A stretch of 64,000 nucleotides of DNA from Muricea muricata (taxonomy: Eukaryota > Cnidaria > Anthozoa > Malacalcyonacea > Plexauridae): assembly GCA_963855995.1 (NCBI GenBank), contig OY979717.1, forward strand, positions 45,186,044 through 45,250,043. The letters are read 5' to 3'. Position 1 is the stretch's first letter. The number at the start of each line of letters is the position of its first letter. Below the pieces are notes generated by a model. The model was given only the letters and a program-made list of their open reading frames with translations, searched no databases and had not been told where the DNA came from. The position numbers and the translations under genes are program-made. Below, in pieces: positions 1-11,651 of the stretch.

Positions 1-132
1 CCACGATTTATTTTTCTGTTGTGTGGTTTTATAATTATTCTTTTTATTTTCTACAAGATCTTTGTGCTTTCGCACTAATTCAGTTAATAGCGACTTTTCC
101 AATAGCGAAAAAAATTGTGTACATTTAGCCAT
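1..132 (-). CDS. Myb/SANT-like DNA-binding protein, N-terminus, cut by window edge
   Basis: An open frame of 44 codons reads leftward from an ATG at 132-130 and runs off the window without a stop. The protein starts MAKCTQFFSLLEKSLLTELV and continues with a KHKDLVENKK stretch ending near KNKSW. The pattern F-S-x2-E-K-x-L-L-x-E-L-V-x-K-H-K-D-x-x-E-N-K-K is that of Myb/SANT-like DNA-binding domains (the Myb_DNA-bind_5 type, found in NAIF1-like proteins and in partners of Harbinger transposases). The role is probably sequence-specific DNA binding in the nucleus. This could be a host gene or a Harbinger-associated Myb gene; the missing 3' part would decide. The family call rests on motif recognition only. 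Confidence 0.65.
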   Translation of the reverse strand, partial: MAKCTQFFSLLEKSLLTELVRKHKDLVENKKNNYKTTQQKNKSW

Positions 133-477
133 ATTGTTCAGCTATGCATGCCGTACGAATACATCGACAAGTCTACAACAGTCTCACTAGTTTATATACC
201 TTCTATCGTTAATTATTCATCAACATCAAACCTAAACTCCAGCAAGTCACACTCAAGTGAGCTCTTTGAATTCAAACGTCGCTAATATTTTCAAGGGTGA
301 GTGTTCCCTTGTTGAGTGGACACTTACTCTCATACTCCACTCTCACTCACACTTCAGCCCTACTTGAGCGCATCTCATTCGAGTCGCACTCAAGTGTGAG
401 TGTGATTGAGCTTTTTGAATACAGGCGATTATCTTCAAGCTAATATTGGAAGCCCAAAAAGATATTTCAAAAGATGA
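133..477. repeat. Intergenic stretch with a repeated CACTCAAGTG block
   Basis: There is no gene here. A block reading CACTCAAGTGAGCTCTTTGA near 248-270 recurs in variant form near 386-425, each copy ending in a TTTGAAT-A-CA-GCG type sequence. CACTC/GAGTG words are dense between the two. It looks like a small MITE or a degenerate duplication between the divergent Myb-like and C2H2/RGGL genes. Confidence 0.35.
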
Positions 478-1257
478 ATGGCATTCATTCATTCAACTAT
501 CATTCGTAGTACTATTAAGAATTACATTTTTATTGATAACACTGAACTACTTACCAATGAAATTCAGAAACTCTACAATTCACTGTGTTCAAACTCAGAT
601 GCAGAAAAATTTTATTCACAGTTTTACAAGTTAATTGTCATGAATACAAAAAAGTATTTTAATTCCTTGGATTTACCTATGTGCACACTCCTGGCAGCAC
701 GCCTTACAGACAAAATACTGGCCCATTACAGTAGGCCAGCAGATTATGAAACTGTTATCAAACCTTTGACTGAAAGAGACATGCAAGCACTTCAGTATTT
801 ATCTGGATATATTATTCATTCATTGGTAAGAAAAATCCACAGGTTCACAAATTGGAAATCAACTGACTCACAAGCTTTATTCACTTTGCTTTATGCTGCC
901 AAGAGTGATGATTTTTCATCTCAGAGACTGATAAGTTGTCAGACAAGGGGTGGTCTCTGGGCTGTCAAAGCTGAGTGTCTCCAGGTATTCAAAATCACGG
1001 AAGAAGAATTTCGTAAAGAAACCAGAGCAGTCCATGTAACAAAAATTGATAGCAGCAAAACTTCTGAGGCACTTCTTCAAAAAATTGATATGGTCAGTGC
1101 CTATGATAGTATGACACATGGATTTACAACCACTATCTTTAAAGAAATTAGATTTTTTCTGCTTGACAAAATGATTAAACAAGTTAGGGCATTTTCATAT
1201 GTAAAGCATAAAACAAAAGTGCGTGTGCATAAAGCCTTGCGTGCGCAAAGACATTAA
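478..1257 (+). CDS. C-terminal part of an unnamed transposon-type protein ('YLSGY...RGGL' family)
   Basis: The 259-codon open frame is uninterrupted. The visible core is LQYLSGYIIHSL near residues 105-116, then a helical stretch, then TRGGLWAVKAECLQVFKITE near 155-175, an FRKE motif and a basic tail rich in Lys/Arg. A Y-L-x-G-Y...R-G-G-L arrangement occurs in the C-terminal helical part of several RNase-H-fold transposases, P/THAP types among them, and in many unnamed multicopy invertebrate proteins. The same core (RGGLVAPSHHLMAIVEEAEL) is present at 10530-10600, downstream of a C2H2 finger, so the two loci are one family. The N-terminal half is missing here, so the copy is truncated or has unseen upstream exons. 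No catalytic acidic triad can be assigned. Naming a reaction would be a guess. Confidence 0.5.
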   Translation: MAFIHSTIIRSTIKNYIFIDNTELLTNEIQKLYNSLCSNSDAEKFYSQFYKLIVMNTKKYFNSLDLPMCTLLAARLTDKILAHYSRPADYETVIKPLTERDMQALQYLSGYIIHSLVRKIHRFTNWKSTDSQALFTLLYAAKSDDFSSQRLISCQTRGGLWAVKAECLQVFKITEEEFRKETRAVHVTKIDSSKTSEALLQKIDMVSAYDSMTHGFTTTIFKEIRFFLLDKMIKQVRAFSYVKHKTKVRVHKALRAQRH

Positions 1258-1512
1258 GAAAACGTCTGAGGATGATGCATCAAGCCATTAAATATTGAAT
1301 AAGATATAATGTACTGTATGCTACCCAAATTTACTTTTTGTTAAAATGAATAAAATCAACTCAAAGTACCCATACTTAATCACAATATAATAACTATATA
1401 ACATGATACTATATATGTTGGTTAATAGGGTAATTACAATACCAAGGGTAACTACATAAAGGATAAATAATTGTCCTGCACCTGGTGGATTCCAAGGTAC
1501 ACTTTCTAAAAA

Positions 1513-4500
1513 CTACAGCACTATACTCCAAGACCAATAGAAATGAAATGGAAGCACAATTTGTAATTTATCATGCACTTCTAAACCTTTTTGATTTTTT
1601 TGCTTTTTTTTCAAACGAGTTTCGTCAACATCAGTCGAAGAAACCTTTCTCTTCTTATCATGCCTTCCTTCTGTATTACCAGTGACTGGGGTTACAGATC
1701 TCCGTGTGCGAATTATGTTATCATTAAACCCAAATTGCCAAATGTTTGGGTTATCACTGCGGCGGCCCAAGCTGCGTTGCCGTCCAAAATATTCTTCCAC
1801 AACGTCGTTGTTGAAGCGATTTGTAAGGACAAAGGCCATTTCTTTACTAAATACTAAGTAGAAACTTGGTAGCCTCAACCACAGAGTAAGCTGTTATCTG
1901 CAGAGCTTCATAAGTCTGCAATGACAGAAACATTTCTTGTCTGTCAGTTGGGCTGAAATTACCTGGCCTGTCTTCGGTACTTTTTTTCCAGTCTGCTAAA
2001 TACTCAAGGAAACTGTTCTCAAGCCACTTCAACCTTTCTTCATCATGTGAAGTGTATGGCTTAAGTGCATTTTTACGCTTGAAATCCCCCTCTTTTCTGC
2101 TGCGGACATTCAGACAATCAAAGAAATTATCAAGTTGCAAAAAAATTCAGCAGTACCATGCATATCCGGCGAGTGGTATTCTTTCAGAATTTTACCTGTG
2201 CTTTCACTCAGGACTTGGGCTGCTAAACGAACATTCATTACTGAGTAGGAATCAACTGAGTGTGCTCACATGACAGCTTTGGGCAAAGTTTAAGTCCATT
2301 GTCAGCATCTTCATTAACAATTGTACAGATATGCTGCCAGAGAAGATATTTGCCATCATTCCACATACATCGTGTGGACTTTCCAGTGCTAGAGTGGTGC
2401 AGGCAGTTACGGGCAGTTTTCATTAAGTGTGGCACTTTTGCAAACAACCATATAAATCGGTCAAGAGCATACACATTGACAGTACGATAGACAACTGATT
2501 TCCCTGCATTTTTGTCCATTGCTGCATGCATACGGTAAAACTTGCCCGACTTGATTGGCAGACGCACCATCGGATGCTGCAACAATCACAGGTAGGCTAC
2601 ATGTAAGCTCTAGGATTGCAACAGCTTTCCAGAATATTGTCATTAGCTGATAGGATTTAAGGCCCCTAGTTCCAAAATATGCAAGGTTGAATTTAAGATC
2701 ACTGGAAATTCCCCGAATGTAAAAGACTAATGCAATGCTTGCTAATTCTTCAGCATCATCAAAAGCAATGAAGTTGATATCTGGATCTCCTAAGTCTAGG
2801 AATCCAACCAAATCCCTAGTGTTCTTTTTAAATACTAATTTGTATTGCACTTTCATTTCATCGAAAGCCAAGACAACAAACCTCTGGACAACTGTCAGGG
2901 ATTTAGGTGTTTGACAAAGTCCTTGTACCAGAGCAGGATTAAATCCAACTGATGGTGTAATGACATTTCGATAACCACGCAATGTCCTCCTACTAGGTAA
3001 TTTAAGCACCTTCGAATTTCTCAGTTCCTCATACGCTGAGGCAGATTTGGCAGCCAAAGATAGACAGAACCGTATGATCATTTGATGATATCTGACTCCA
3101 TTTGGACTCTCGGTAAATGCTTCTTGCTGTTGTTGCCAGAATAGTTTCATGAATGGAGTGAGTTTTTCTTTGTTACCAGTCGTAATAGATTGAACATCTT
3201 GGGAGAATTCTGATTGCAGCACCACTCCAGAATTTTGGATAGCGTTCCTCATTTTGGTTAACTCCCCTTCAAGTTGTGTACACTTCAGCCGCTCCTGCTG
3301 TAGGGCTAATTTCAGACGATGGGGGTGAGTACTAGAAACAGGAGCATTTGGTTTTGCTGCAACATTCAGATTTCTGCTTTCCATCGTTTTTTGTTTTGCA
3401 AGTTTCTTTTCATAGCTTGAACAGCTGGCACATTTTGTTGTACCAGTGTTGTTTGCATGCAAGACAAGGCATTCTTTCGGCTTATGGTACATTATCGTTT
3501 TCATAGGGACTGCAGATTCTTGAATTTCCTGATCAATATTGGTGCGACAGAGAATGGCATGAAGAACACACCCTCCTGTCTGGTCTGAGATACCATCACA
3601 AAGGCAGTATTTTGCAAGTTTCTGTATTAGTTCAGATACTGTTATATTTTTCAAAGACCTTTTATTGTCATCATACACAGAATGACTGCTGGCTAGTGCC
3701 CATCCATAAACAACACAAGTGAAATGGAAATTACTTTCAATAATAATCTCAAACTTTAGAATTAATAATGGGGATACAAATAGTTTTAGAACCAATTTCT
3801 CAGGTGTATATTCTTGTTGCTATTCAGGAAGCTTTAATTTCTTAGTTCTTTCACATAATTCCTTAAAATTCTTGTAGCAATCTTTTTTGTCGCATCTTGA
3901 GAATTCTGATCAACAATAAAAAGAGGGCGTCTTGGTAAAGCATACTTCGCTTGATGTGATTTTTCAGCCAGATTAAGAGTTGGAAGGGCACCAACTCTTA
4001 GTGCTTTTCTTCCTTTGCCTGGGAATAAATGATCAAAACATAAAATTTTGTCTGTGAGGTAAGCAAAAGACACTCTTTAATCCATAAATTAAAGGATAAT
4101 TTGACTATGCTGAAAAAGTGTTTTATAATTTCATAATTGAACAGATGTATCCCAAGCCATAATTGTGGGAACCAATCAGTATTTTTATAAAATAAGTAAG
4201 TGATTAAGTAACATTTTGAATTTAATTCTAACCAGAATTAACTTCAAACCAAAATAGTTGACTTATTTTTTAGCATTGCAGGGTGCACCGGTGCTGACCA
4301 TATGATTTGGGGCGCTTCGTAACACTTTAAGCCTGTACAATCATAGCATTTACTAATCGACACTAAGAGGCTTTCCTATACTTTAATACGGTAAAAAAAA
4401 ATTCATATGACCCGTGTCTGTAACATGACACTTTATATTTTTAAAGAATTTTTAACATATTGTTTGAATGTTGACATTTTACTGTAAATAACAATACGTG

Positions 4501-4771
4501 ATTAACCTACTTGTAATTCAATATCGTCTTGTTCATGGTGCCTTTCGCATATACTTATATTCTAGGCCTCAATTTGTCGCTTTAAGTTTTCATCGACCAC
4601 TCGATACTTCTTAATAATGGTGATAACTTCTTCGCGCCAGGCAGAATATAATGGGGATTTTCGTAGTGAGATTCGAAATACTCCAACTCCATCATATATT
4701 TTTCGTCTGTTTGTCCCACAATTTGGAAACACACAGTTTGCACCGGGCATACAGTATAACAAAGAGGGCAT
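1513..4771 (-). pseudogene. THAP/P-element-type transposase, frame-broken copy
   Basis: Read right to left, the order is that of P-type (THAP9-like) transposases. First is a THAP finger exon (4771-4507). A second exon (4051 to about 3834) holds the LRVGALPTLNL box that closes a THAP domain. A long catalytic frame runs 3760-2461. In it, LPSRRTLRGYRNVI and VLAFDEMKVQYKLVF carry the first acidic residue, DLVGFLDLGD follows, and [11 protein letters not shown] carries a second. The frame then shifts near 2560 to [11 protein letters not shown]...[14 protein letters not shown], and shifts again near 2240 and 1870. The end is [17 protein letters not shown] followed by a Lys-rich tail. An in-frame TAG lies in the THAP exon. 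With at least four breaks it cannot make a full transposase. No terminal repeats were identified by eye. The neighbouring gene at 4772 points away from it. Confidence 0.8.
4507..4771 (-). other. THAP zinc-finger exon with an in-frame TAG
   Basis: The exon begins MPSLLYCMPGANCVFPNCGT; the likelier start is the second Met, because THAP proteins begin just before the first Cys. The C2CH ligands are visible: C-V-F-P-N-C, then CERH about 45 residues later. A TAG at 4564-4562 interrupts the same frame just before ISICERHH. A donor (G|GTTAAT) at 4506 leaves phase 1 and joins in frame to the acceptor at 4052/4053, giving ELQVDKILCFDH. This shows the exon was functional before the stop arose. THAP domains bind DNA in the P/THAP family. 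Confidence 0.75.
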
Positions 4772-7700
4772 TAAAGTGCAATTTGTCCGAAAAAGTAAAG
4801 AATATATTCCTGATAAACAGTTCGATCAAGTCAGTGAACTTTTTAATATGTTGGCTTGGACTTGCGGATTCTCTTCAGAGCCAACCTTAAGCGAGTATGT
4901 GCCAATCGAGGGTAAGAACAGCACTAAACTAACATCAATTGACAAGATCTTGTGAATCTAGCATCTGGGGGAAGGATCCTACACCCAAGAGTATAGCGCT
5001 TGCCATGGCACTTAGACAACTGACGGGTTCAGCATCTGCAATTTCTCTATTGAGTGGCTTCGGACATTGCATGTCCCACTCCTATGTATTATGCCACAAG
5101 ACGGCCCTTGCACAGATGCATATATCCAATGATTCTGCTATTCCTCCAGGCTTTGTTAGTGATGTCCCAACCACTCTTGCATGGGATAATGATGATTTCT
5201 CAGAAGAAACCAGATCTGGCAAAGGGACAACTCACATAACTGGTGGCATTATCATTCAAAGGGAACAAAGTACAAGTATTGAGCTAGAGAAACAAGATAG
5301 CATTCTAAGATCAAGATCCATTCAGCACCATCAAAAGATATCAATCCTTATTTTCTTGGGAGAATAAAAACAATTAATTTAAATAATGCCATGAAAAATA
5401 AAGAAATTGAGGAAGAACATTATGTATTACCTCAGATTGATGCTAACAAGAAAGATCTGGCATTCTGTCTATGTCGATATCTTAGCAGGAGCAGTACAAT
5501 TCCAAATTGGCCCGGATTCAACACCAGAGTAACTGTAAATAGAAACATTCCTACCCAGTCAAAACTTGGCTATCTACCAGTAATTGATGCTTCACCTACA
5601 GAACTGTCAACAGTAAATGAAATATTGAGTCGGAGTGGGAAAATTGCCAACAAACTGGACTTGAAGTATATGTGCTTGGTGTTTGATGAAGCTATTTATG
5701 CCAAAATTCAACAAATAAGATGGAAAGAAGAAAGATACCTTAGTCGATTTGTTGTCCGACTTGGGGATTTTCATATGGCAATGGCATTCTGTGGAGCTAT
5801 ATCAAAACTCTTCAAAGATGCTGAATTACAGGTATAGTGTTTTTTTATCTTTATTTTTTCCAAGTAGGTATGATAAAAAGTAAAGTTGAATTGCGAATTA
5901 TTTTCTGATAGGACATTCTCATTGAGTCTGAAGTTGTAGCACCTGGATCAATTAATGGAGTAATGTCTGACAAACATTATAACAGGAGTGTAAGGTCACA
6001 CAAAGTTGTCTATGAGCCATTGGTCAGGCTATTGTTTCAATATTACGTGGAATCACTTACACCAGCTGAAAGAGATGAAACAGTTACTTTCATTGGTAAG
6101 TTTTAAATGCAAATGTCTTTTAGACATTGAGGAAGATTCAAAACAATGCTTGATATGCTTTGCCACTCTTTTTAATGTTTGAGTTGAGAAATAACACTGT
6201 ACATATATGAACAAGGAGTGAAAGATATTTGATAAAAACACTGGACAGATTGCAGTGGGTTGTGTAAATAGCATTTGGGGATCAAATAGGTAGCAATTTG
6301 TGCCTAACCTACCACAAGTAATGTCAGAGAGCTTTGAACTGTCACTATATTTTCTACACCAGAGGCAAAGAAGAAATCAACATTTGCTTTGTAGCTTAAT
6401 TACATTCAAATGGTGGGATTTCTTTTAATGTTCCTACGAGCAACAAGAGAAAATGACTGGGATCTACATCTTTCAGCAGTTAGATCAATGCTACCATGGT
6501 TCTTCTCAACTGATCGAGTTAACTATGCTAGATATGGTACAGCATACTGGTTGGAGATGATGTACATTGAAACAACACACCCAGGTGAGAAAATGTATTT
6601 GCGATTGTTATCCAAGGTGCTGCTGCAATAACATTTAAGCCCTCAACATTTAGAGCATTTTCTCCAATATTTGAATTGTTATTTTCTGACCTTTTTAGTG
6701 GTGACTAATGATATTATAACCAATTGGACATGTCAGCGTCAGACAACATATGGTTTTTCATCAACCGCCTGTGGCCAGGTGATGGAGCAGACCTATAATC
6801 GTGACTCAAAAGTGAGAGGCGGTCTGGCTGGATTTACTTTATGGGGGGCAGTTCACAGATGGATAATGTCACAGGCTGACCGTGGTGCCATAACAAGGCA
6901 GTGTCTCACAATGGCAGATAATTCATCACATATTAGGTACAGTAACAAATTTGTTCTAGAATATAAAAATGCTCAATCACTTTGATACTTTGGACAATAC
7001 AATTCCGCTTGCTATAGAGCACCTGGTATACTGTACAGTCAAATTCTCTAAGAGTTTTTTCATCCTGTATTGTTGCTTATAAGATTAACTTTCCCTTTGC
7101 ATATCACGTAAAGACATGGATGACACACAAATTAAGTACTATGAACGTGACGTGGCAAATGTTGTGGAGGTTATCACAAACATGAGCAATCCTTTTGAAG
7201 TAGAAGACAGTATGGTTAATGTCGCCAGTGGAAAGGTGGCTCCTGCAAGTGTTTCCAATGATATGATCTCAGTAAAAGATATAGGGGAACAGAAATGTAA
7301 GACCTTTATGTCAGAACAGTTATTAACAAGCAAACCAGATCTGTTTGCAACGCTTAAAGCAACAAAGCTGAACACTTTCTCGACAATGGAAAACAAACCA
7401 AAGTAATGACGAGCAAAGGGCAGATTGTTGAGTTGAAGAATGACCTTAAGTTTGTATCACGGTTGCTTGTGGTGGACAAAACATTGACATGAAAAAAGTT
7501 CTTACCTACAGTCTTCGAAAATTCCCATCGCCTATTGCAACGGTTGATGGAAAGCCTGTAAAAACACCCAAATCCAAGTTAATGCATGTTCTCGAGAGTC
7601 GTGTGGACGATCCTACAATCGAAAGTGTACCATCTAATAATGCTTTGATATTGGACGGAATGGCTCTTATCCAGATGATGAAACATATCCCTAACACCTT

Positions 7701-9285
7701 CGGAAAGTTGGTTGAGATCATACTCGGTAGAATTTTGTCGTTGGCATCAAATTCAAAGTCAACAAGAGTTGATTTCGTATGTGACACATATCCTGAAGTG
7801 AGTATTAAGAACATGAAAAGGAGTAGTCGTGCTGATGAAGGGTCATGATGAAAAGTCGTTAGGATTCTAGGTGCAGACCAGAAAATACCACGACAATTTA
7901 AGAAATTACTGTCAGTTGGAAAGAACAAAGAATGTTTGATTGAGTTTTTCTTCCAGCGTCTGAAACATGTTGAAAAGCTGTCGAATTTGATAAGAAATAT
8001 TGAACTATTTGTAAGTCATGGAGAAATGTGCCATCGTTTCTGTACCAACAATCGAGAGGAAGTTCAGATTGAGGAATGCGAGGAACTGTTCAGCGACCAG
8101 GAAGAAGCAGACACACGGCTACTACTTCACGCTAAACAAGCTTCAAGAACTCATAATCATATCGCATCGTCATACGCAGCCCCGACACTGATGTGTTCAT
8201 CTTGCTGTTAGGACACAATTCAGTGATACCAACTGCATTGTATTTTGACACTGGAATTGGAAACCAAAGAAGAATATTGGATATTGGTAAAGTGTTTTTA
8301 ACCCTTGGCTTTGAACTTTGTGATACTCTCATTGGCTTTCATGCATTCACAGATATAGCTTTTGTCCAGTGGTTCCACTTCTTAGGATTTTAGTTCAGAA
8401 ATCTAGTAATTTTGCAAAGACTTATTTGAATATATTAATATTGTCAGTAAAATGGATATCTTTTAAAGTTTGGATTAGTATGTTAAAGGTCGAGCGTTCA
8501 ATATACCACACCATGTTCAGGTTTTGTAAATTGCAATAAAAATAAAACCAGGATTACGGCTGAACTTGACCTTATGGGGGCACTCACAAATTTATTAACT
8601 ATTCGAAATAGATCTGACGTAAATTTCTATTTAATTTCATTTTAAGGCTGTGACACTACCAGTGCTTTCTATGGAAAAGGAAAGACGAAAACCTTGAGCA
8701 CGTTGGAGAAATTTCCAGAATTTCTGCCCACGTTTCAGTCACTTGGCTCAATATACGCGGTCTCAACAACATTGTTCCGAGATATCGAATAGTATGTCTG
8801 TCGTCTATATGGACAGCTTTCTACCGATGATGTTAATCTTGCTCGTTTCAGCCTATTCAGCATTGGTCAATACGCAGAGAACACCATGCCATGCACAAAG
8901 AACGTTCTTTTACAACATGCAAATCTTGAATCATACCAATGCCGGATATGGAAAAGTGCACTCCAACCAGTTATGTCACCACCTTCATCAGCGAGTTTGG
9001 TTGGGAAGTACACAAAGGGCTAGTTCACATTAAATGGATGACCATGCCAGCAGCTCCTGATGGAATTCTGGAGAACGTTAACAGTGGTTGTAAGTCTGGA
9101 TGTTCAACAAGACGTTGTGCCTGTCGAAAAGCAGAACTGAACTGAACTGTACTGGTCTTTGCTCCTGTTGCGATTGCACAAATGCTCCCGAGAACAGTTT
9201 GTCAGACGATGAAGATGATGATGGGCTATTATTTGAACTTGATGGCGATGACACTGAATTCTATGGCATATTTGAAGAGCAATGA
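4772..9285 (+). pseudogene. PIN-like/CXC-domain multicopy protein, decayed spliced copy
   Basis: This is an unnamed family I know as high-copy in invertebrates. The segments run in order. LAMALRQLTGSASAISLL (about 5005-5055) is followed by a GFGHC...LAWDNDD region. Next comes an exon ending at a GT donor near 5834 with VVRLGDFHMAMAFCGAI, then exons separated by plausible GT/AG introns near 5835-5911, 6095-6395, 6582-6698 and 6936-7114. A domain with acidic sites in FEN/PIN-like order follows: LILDGMALIQMM, VDFVCDTYPEVSIK, DQEEADTRLLLHA and RSPDTDVFILLLG. Then GCDTTSAFYGKGKTK, and last a cysteine cluster CKSGCSTRRCACRKAELNC of CXC (TSO1/tesmin) type with an acidic tail. Frameshifts occur near 4955, 5325, 7400, 7470, 7850 and 8165, and a reiterated ACTGA near 9137 breaks the CXC domain. 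The nuclease-like reading is my inference from the spacing of acidic residues. The 5' end is undefined. Confidence 0.6.
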
Positions 9286-9684
9286 TGGTAGTGAACGTTG
9301 GTATTAACTGTGCAACGCAGTAGATTAGTACTTATTTGATATTCTTATTCGAAGATACAGTATTTAAATTAATAAATAAACAAGTATACCCGATTCGTTA
9401 AGAGGGTTAACATTACAGTATGGTAATGGTAAAGAAGCTGAAACGCACCGTGGCGGAGGAACTGAAACGCATCCTGGCGCAGCAGCAAATCAATGGGAAA
9501 ACCGGAAACGTCAACTAGTGTGGCACTAAAAACCAGGTTGAATCGTTCCTTGTTTTTTTAGATAGTGACTAAATACCAACTTATGCCATAGTGTATTATA
9601 TGTAATAGTTTAAATACGAGTAATAGAACTTTTCCAGACAAAAGCCAGGGCAGCTTAGTGTAGAATACATCACAGTAACTGTGA
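9286..9684. other. Gene-free spacer
   Basis: No convincing coding sequence. GCTGAAACGCA and CTGAAACGCATC lie about 30 bases apart near 9438-9470, a short direct duplication. The rest is AT-rich sequence between the CXC gene and the terminal repeat at 9685. Confidence 0.5.
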
Positions 9685-9762
9685 CACAGTTAATAGAAAT
9701 GGGATTGTTAGGCTAGCCGGCAAACTTCAAAGGGATCGCAAATATATGTCGGGAACTACTTT
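9685..9762 (+). repeat. Terminal inverted repeat of the CACAGTTAATAG family
   Basis: The sequence starts CACAGTTAATAG and continues with TTAGGCTAGCCGGCAAACTT. This matches, in reverse complement, the right end of the element at 51931-53281 for roughly 55 bases, with a CACGTGACC motif further in at both places. It marks the left end of an element that would contain the zinc-finger gene at 9872. The matching right end was not found in the next 2 kb, so the copy is probably truncated. Confidence 0.6.
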
Positions 9763-9871
9763 TTATTCTGACACGTGACCAATAAGCGGTATCATGCTGC
9801 GAGCGCTTAATAAAAAACATACGAGTGAAATTTGATACAATCTTGTGGAAGAAGCGAGGAAAACACACGAC

Positions 9872-10673
9872 ATGGAGAGCTGTAAGGAGGCTGAGATTGA
9901 GGAGAATGTTGAATTGCCTAAGGAAAGTCTACAGGAGATAGAATTTGTGAGTATAGGCGAATAGGATTCCGTAGTTGAATCGATTTTCGACTCGAAAGAC
10001 AAAGAATACGATGCTTTTAATCTAGATGTTTCGCTCACAGTCTTAGATACGAAAACTGACAAAGGAGACGCAGTTTCTTGAAGTCCTAACAGAAATTGGA
10101 GGCAAAAAATCGTTTCCCTGCCCGAAATGCATTAAAATTTGCAAGTCGAAAGGAGACTTGACAAGACACACGAATTCAAAACATCGTGAATCCCGAGTTG
10201 TCAACCGAATCGGGCAACAATCACAACTGTCTTTTGTTAGAAGGACAACGCACGTCAACGCCGCACGTCTTGCGGGCGTCGTGGAATCGATAAAAACAAA
10301 TCTGACTGCTGGAGATTTATATGGACCAGTAAAAAACACCGTCATTAATACAAAACTTATATATAAGACTTGATCCCTCTGAACGTGACCCTCTTTCCTA
10401 AATCGCAGGTTATATAGTTTCAAAGTTTTACCAGAAGTCAAAAAATAAACAAATGAACGCGATTCAGAGTTGCAAGCACTCTTACGAGCGTTGAAATCGA
10501 CTCGACAGGACAATGAATTTATATTAGCTCAAAGCAGAGGCGGACTTGTTGCTCCTAGCCATCACCTAATGGCCATTGTAGAGGAAGCTGAGCTTTGTTT
10601 TAGAAAAAATGTCAGTGAGAGCGAACTTTTTTGCGAAATATACCCACTGATACTATCTGCGAGTCTACCTTAA
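9872..10673 (+). pseudogene. C2H2 zinc-finger / RGGL-family protein, internally deleted copy
   Basis: The first ATG (9872) opens an acidic N-terminus, MESCKEAEIEENVELPKESL, broken by a TAG near 9962 and by a frameshift near 10070. The next frame holds a textbook C2H2 finger, FPCPKCIKICKSKGDLTRHT followed by NSKH (C-x2-C-x12-H-x4-H), and runs to a stop near 10373. The frame at 10470-10673 resumes with LAQSRGGLVAPSHHLMAIVE and CFRKNVSESE, the same core as in the gene at 478-1257. The catalytic middle expected between finger and RGGL core is absent. The gene starts about 190 bases inside a recognised terminal repeat (9685), so it is probably transposon cargo or the transposase itself. It is clearly non-functional here. 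Confidence 0.6.
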
Positions 10674-11651
10674 GCCCTCCAATGGTCAAATCATTGTGGG
10701 AAACAATGTCCTAGAAGCAGGGGTAGATGAATCAAGTTCGAACCAGAAGTTGTGCTTAGAGAACATTGTAAAGCTGTATTTACGAGTTCGTTCTTTTTCG
10801 TATGCCAGGCAGTATATATATAAGCAATTATAAAATAAGGGAAAAACAGACAATGAGTAATTAAGTCCTTAAGAATGAACTTAAAACGGAACAAAGACTA
10901 TTAAAGCAACTGATGTATTCACTTACATTATATTATTTGCATTGTTATAACGCATTTTAAAATGCGTCTCTTTTCGTTCATCTCCCTTACACAAAAAAAT
11001 TTGTTATCAACCTCGAGAATCCATATGTCCTCACCATTGTTTTTATCATTGATATAAGTAATAATCAACCCCGAGTATCCGCATGGTATTCCTATAGCAC
11101 TTGTCGTATTTGTCAAATAGGAAAACATGTGGATACTCAATGGTTGTACCATGGACACTTTCATTAACTACCCATGGTTGTACAATAAGAACAGAGGAAG
11201 AAAGTATTTAGAAACACGTAAGTTTATGAAAGTTCTGGCTATGTCCCTCGTGTGTGGATAGTTTTGTTGATGATTCATTCTCCTAGTAAAATATCTAGTT
11301 AATCTTTATAATAATAGTTATCTTAATAATAAGGTGTTGGGATATTGTTCAAAGACATGGACTTGACAACAGATAAATGGGCATATAAAATTTCCTGTTT
11401 GATGTTCTCACATTAAATATCATTGACTGGCAGAGAAACATTGCCAACCGTTAACGTACCACCTCACTGTGGTAACACCCCCCTAACTTGAAAATTTTAG
11501 GCACCCGTTCTTAAATTGATTAGGAGGCATAGTTAATCAATTGTAGAGGGGGTGCTCAAGTTTGTACACGCCAGTACAGATTGTTTGGTTAAGCGACTTC
11601 ACTAATACATATAATAACTATCAATATCAAGTCATTCTTGGGTTGTCACAT
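10674..11651. other. Gene-free spacer
   Basis: No coding sequence I can support. The self-complementary word GGTTGTACCATGG lies near 11143, and ACTACCCATGGTTGTAC follows near 11167. The short open frames here lack any recognisable motif. Confidence 0.45.
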
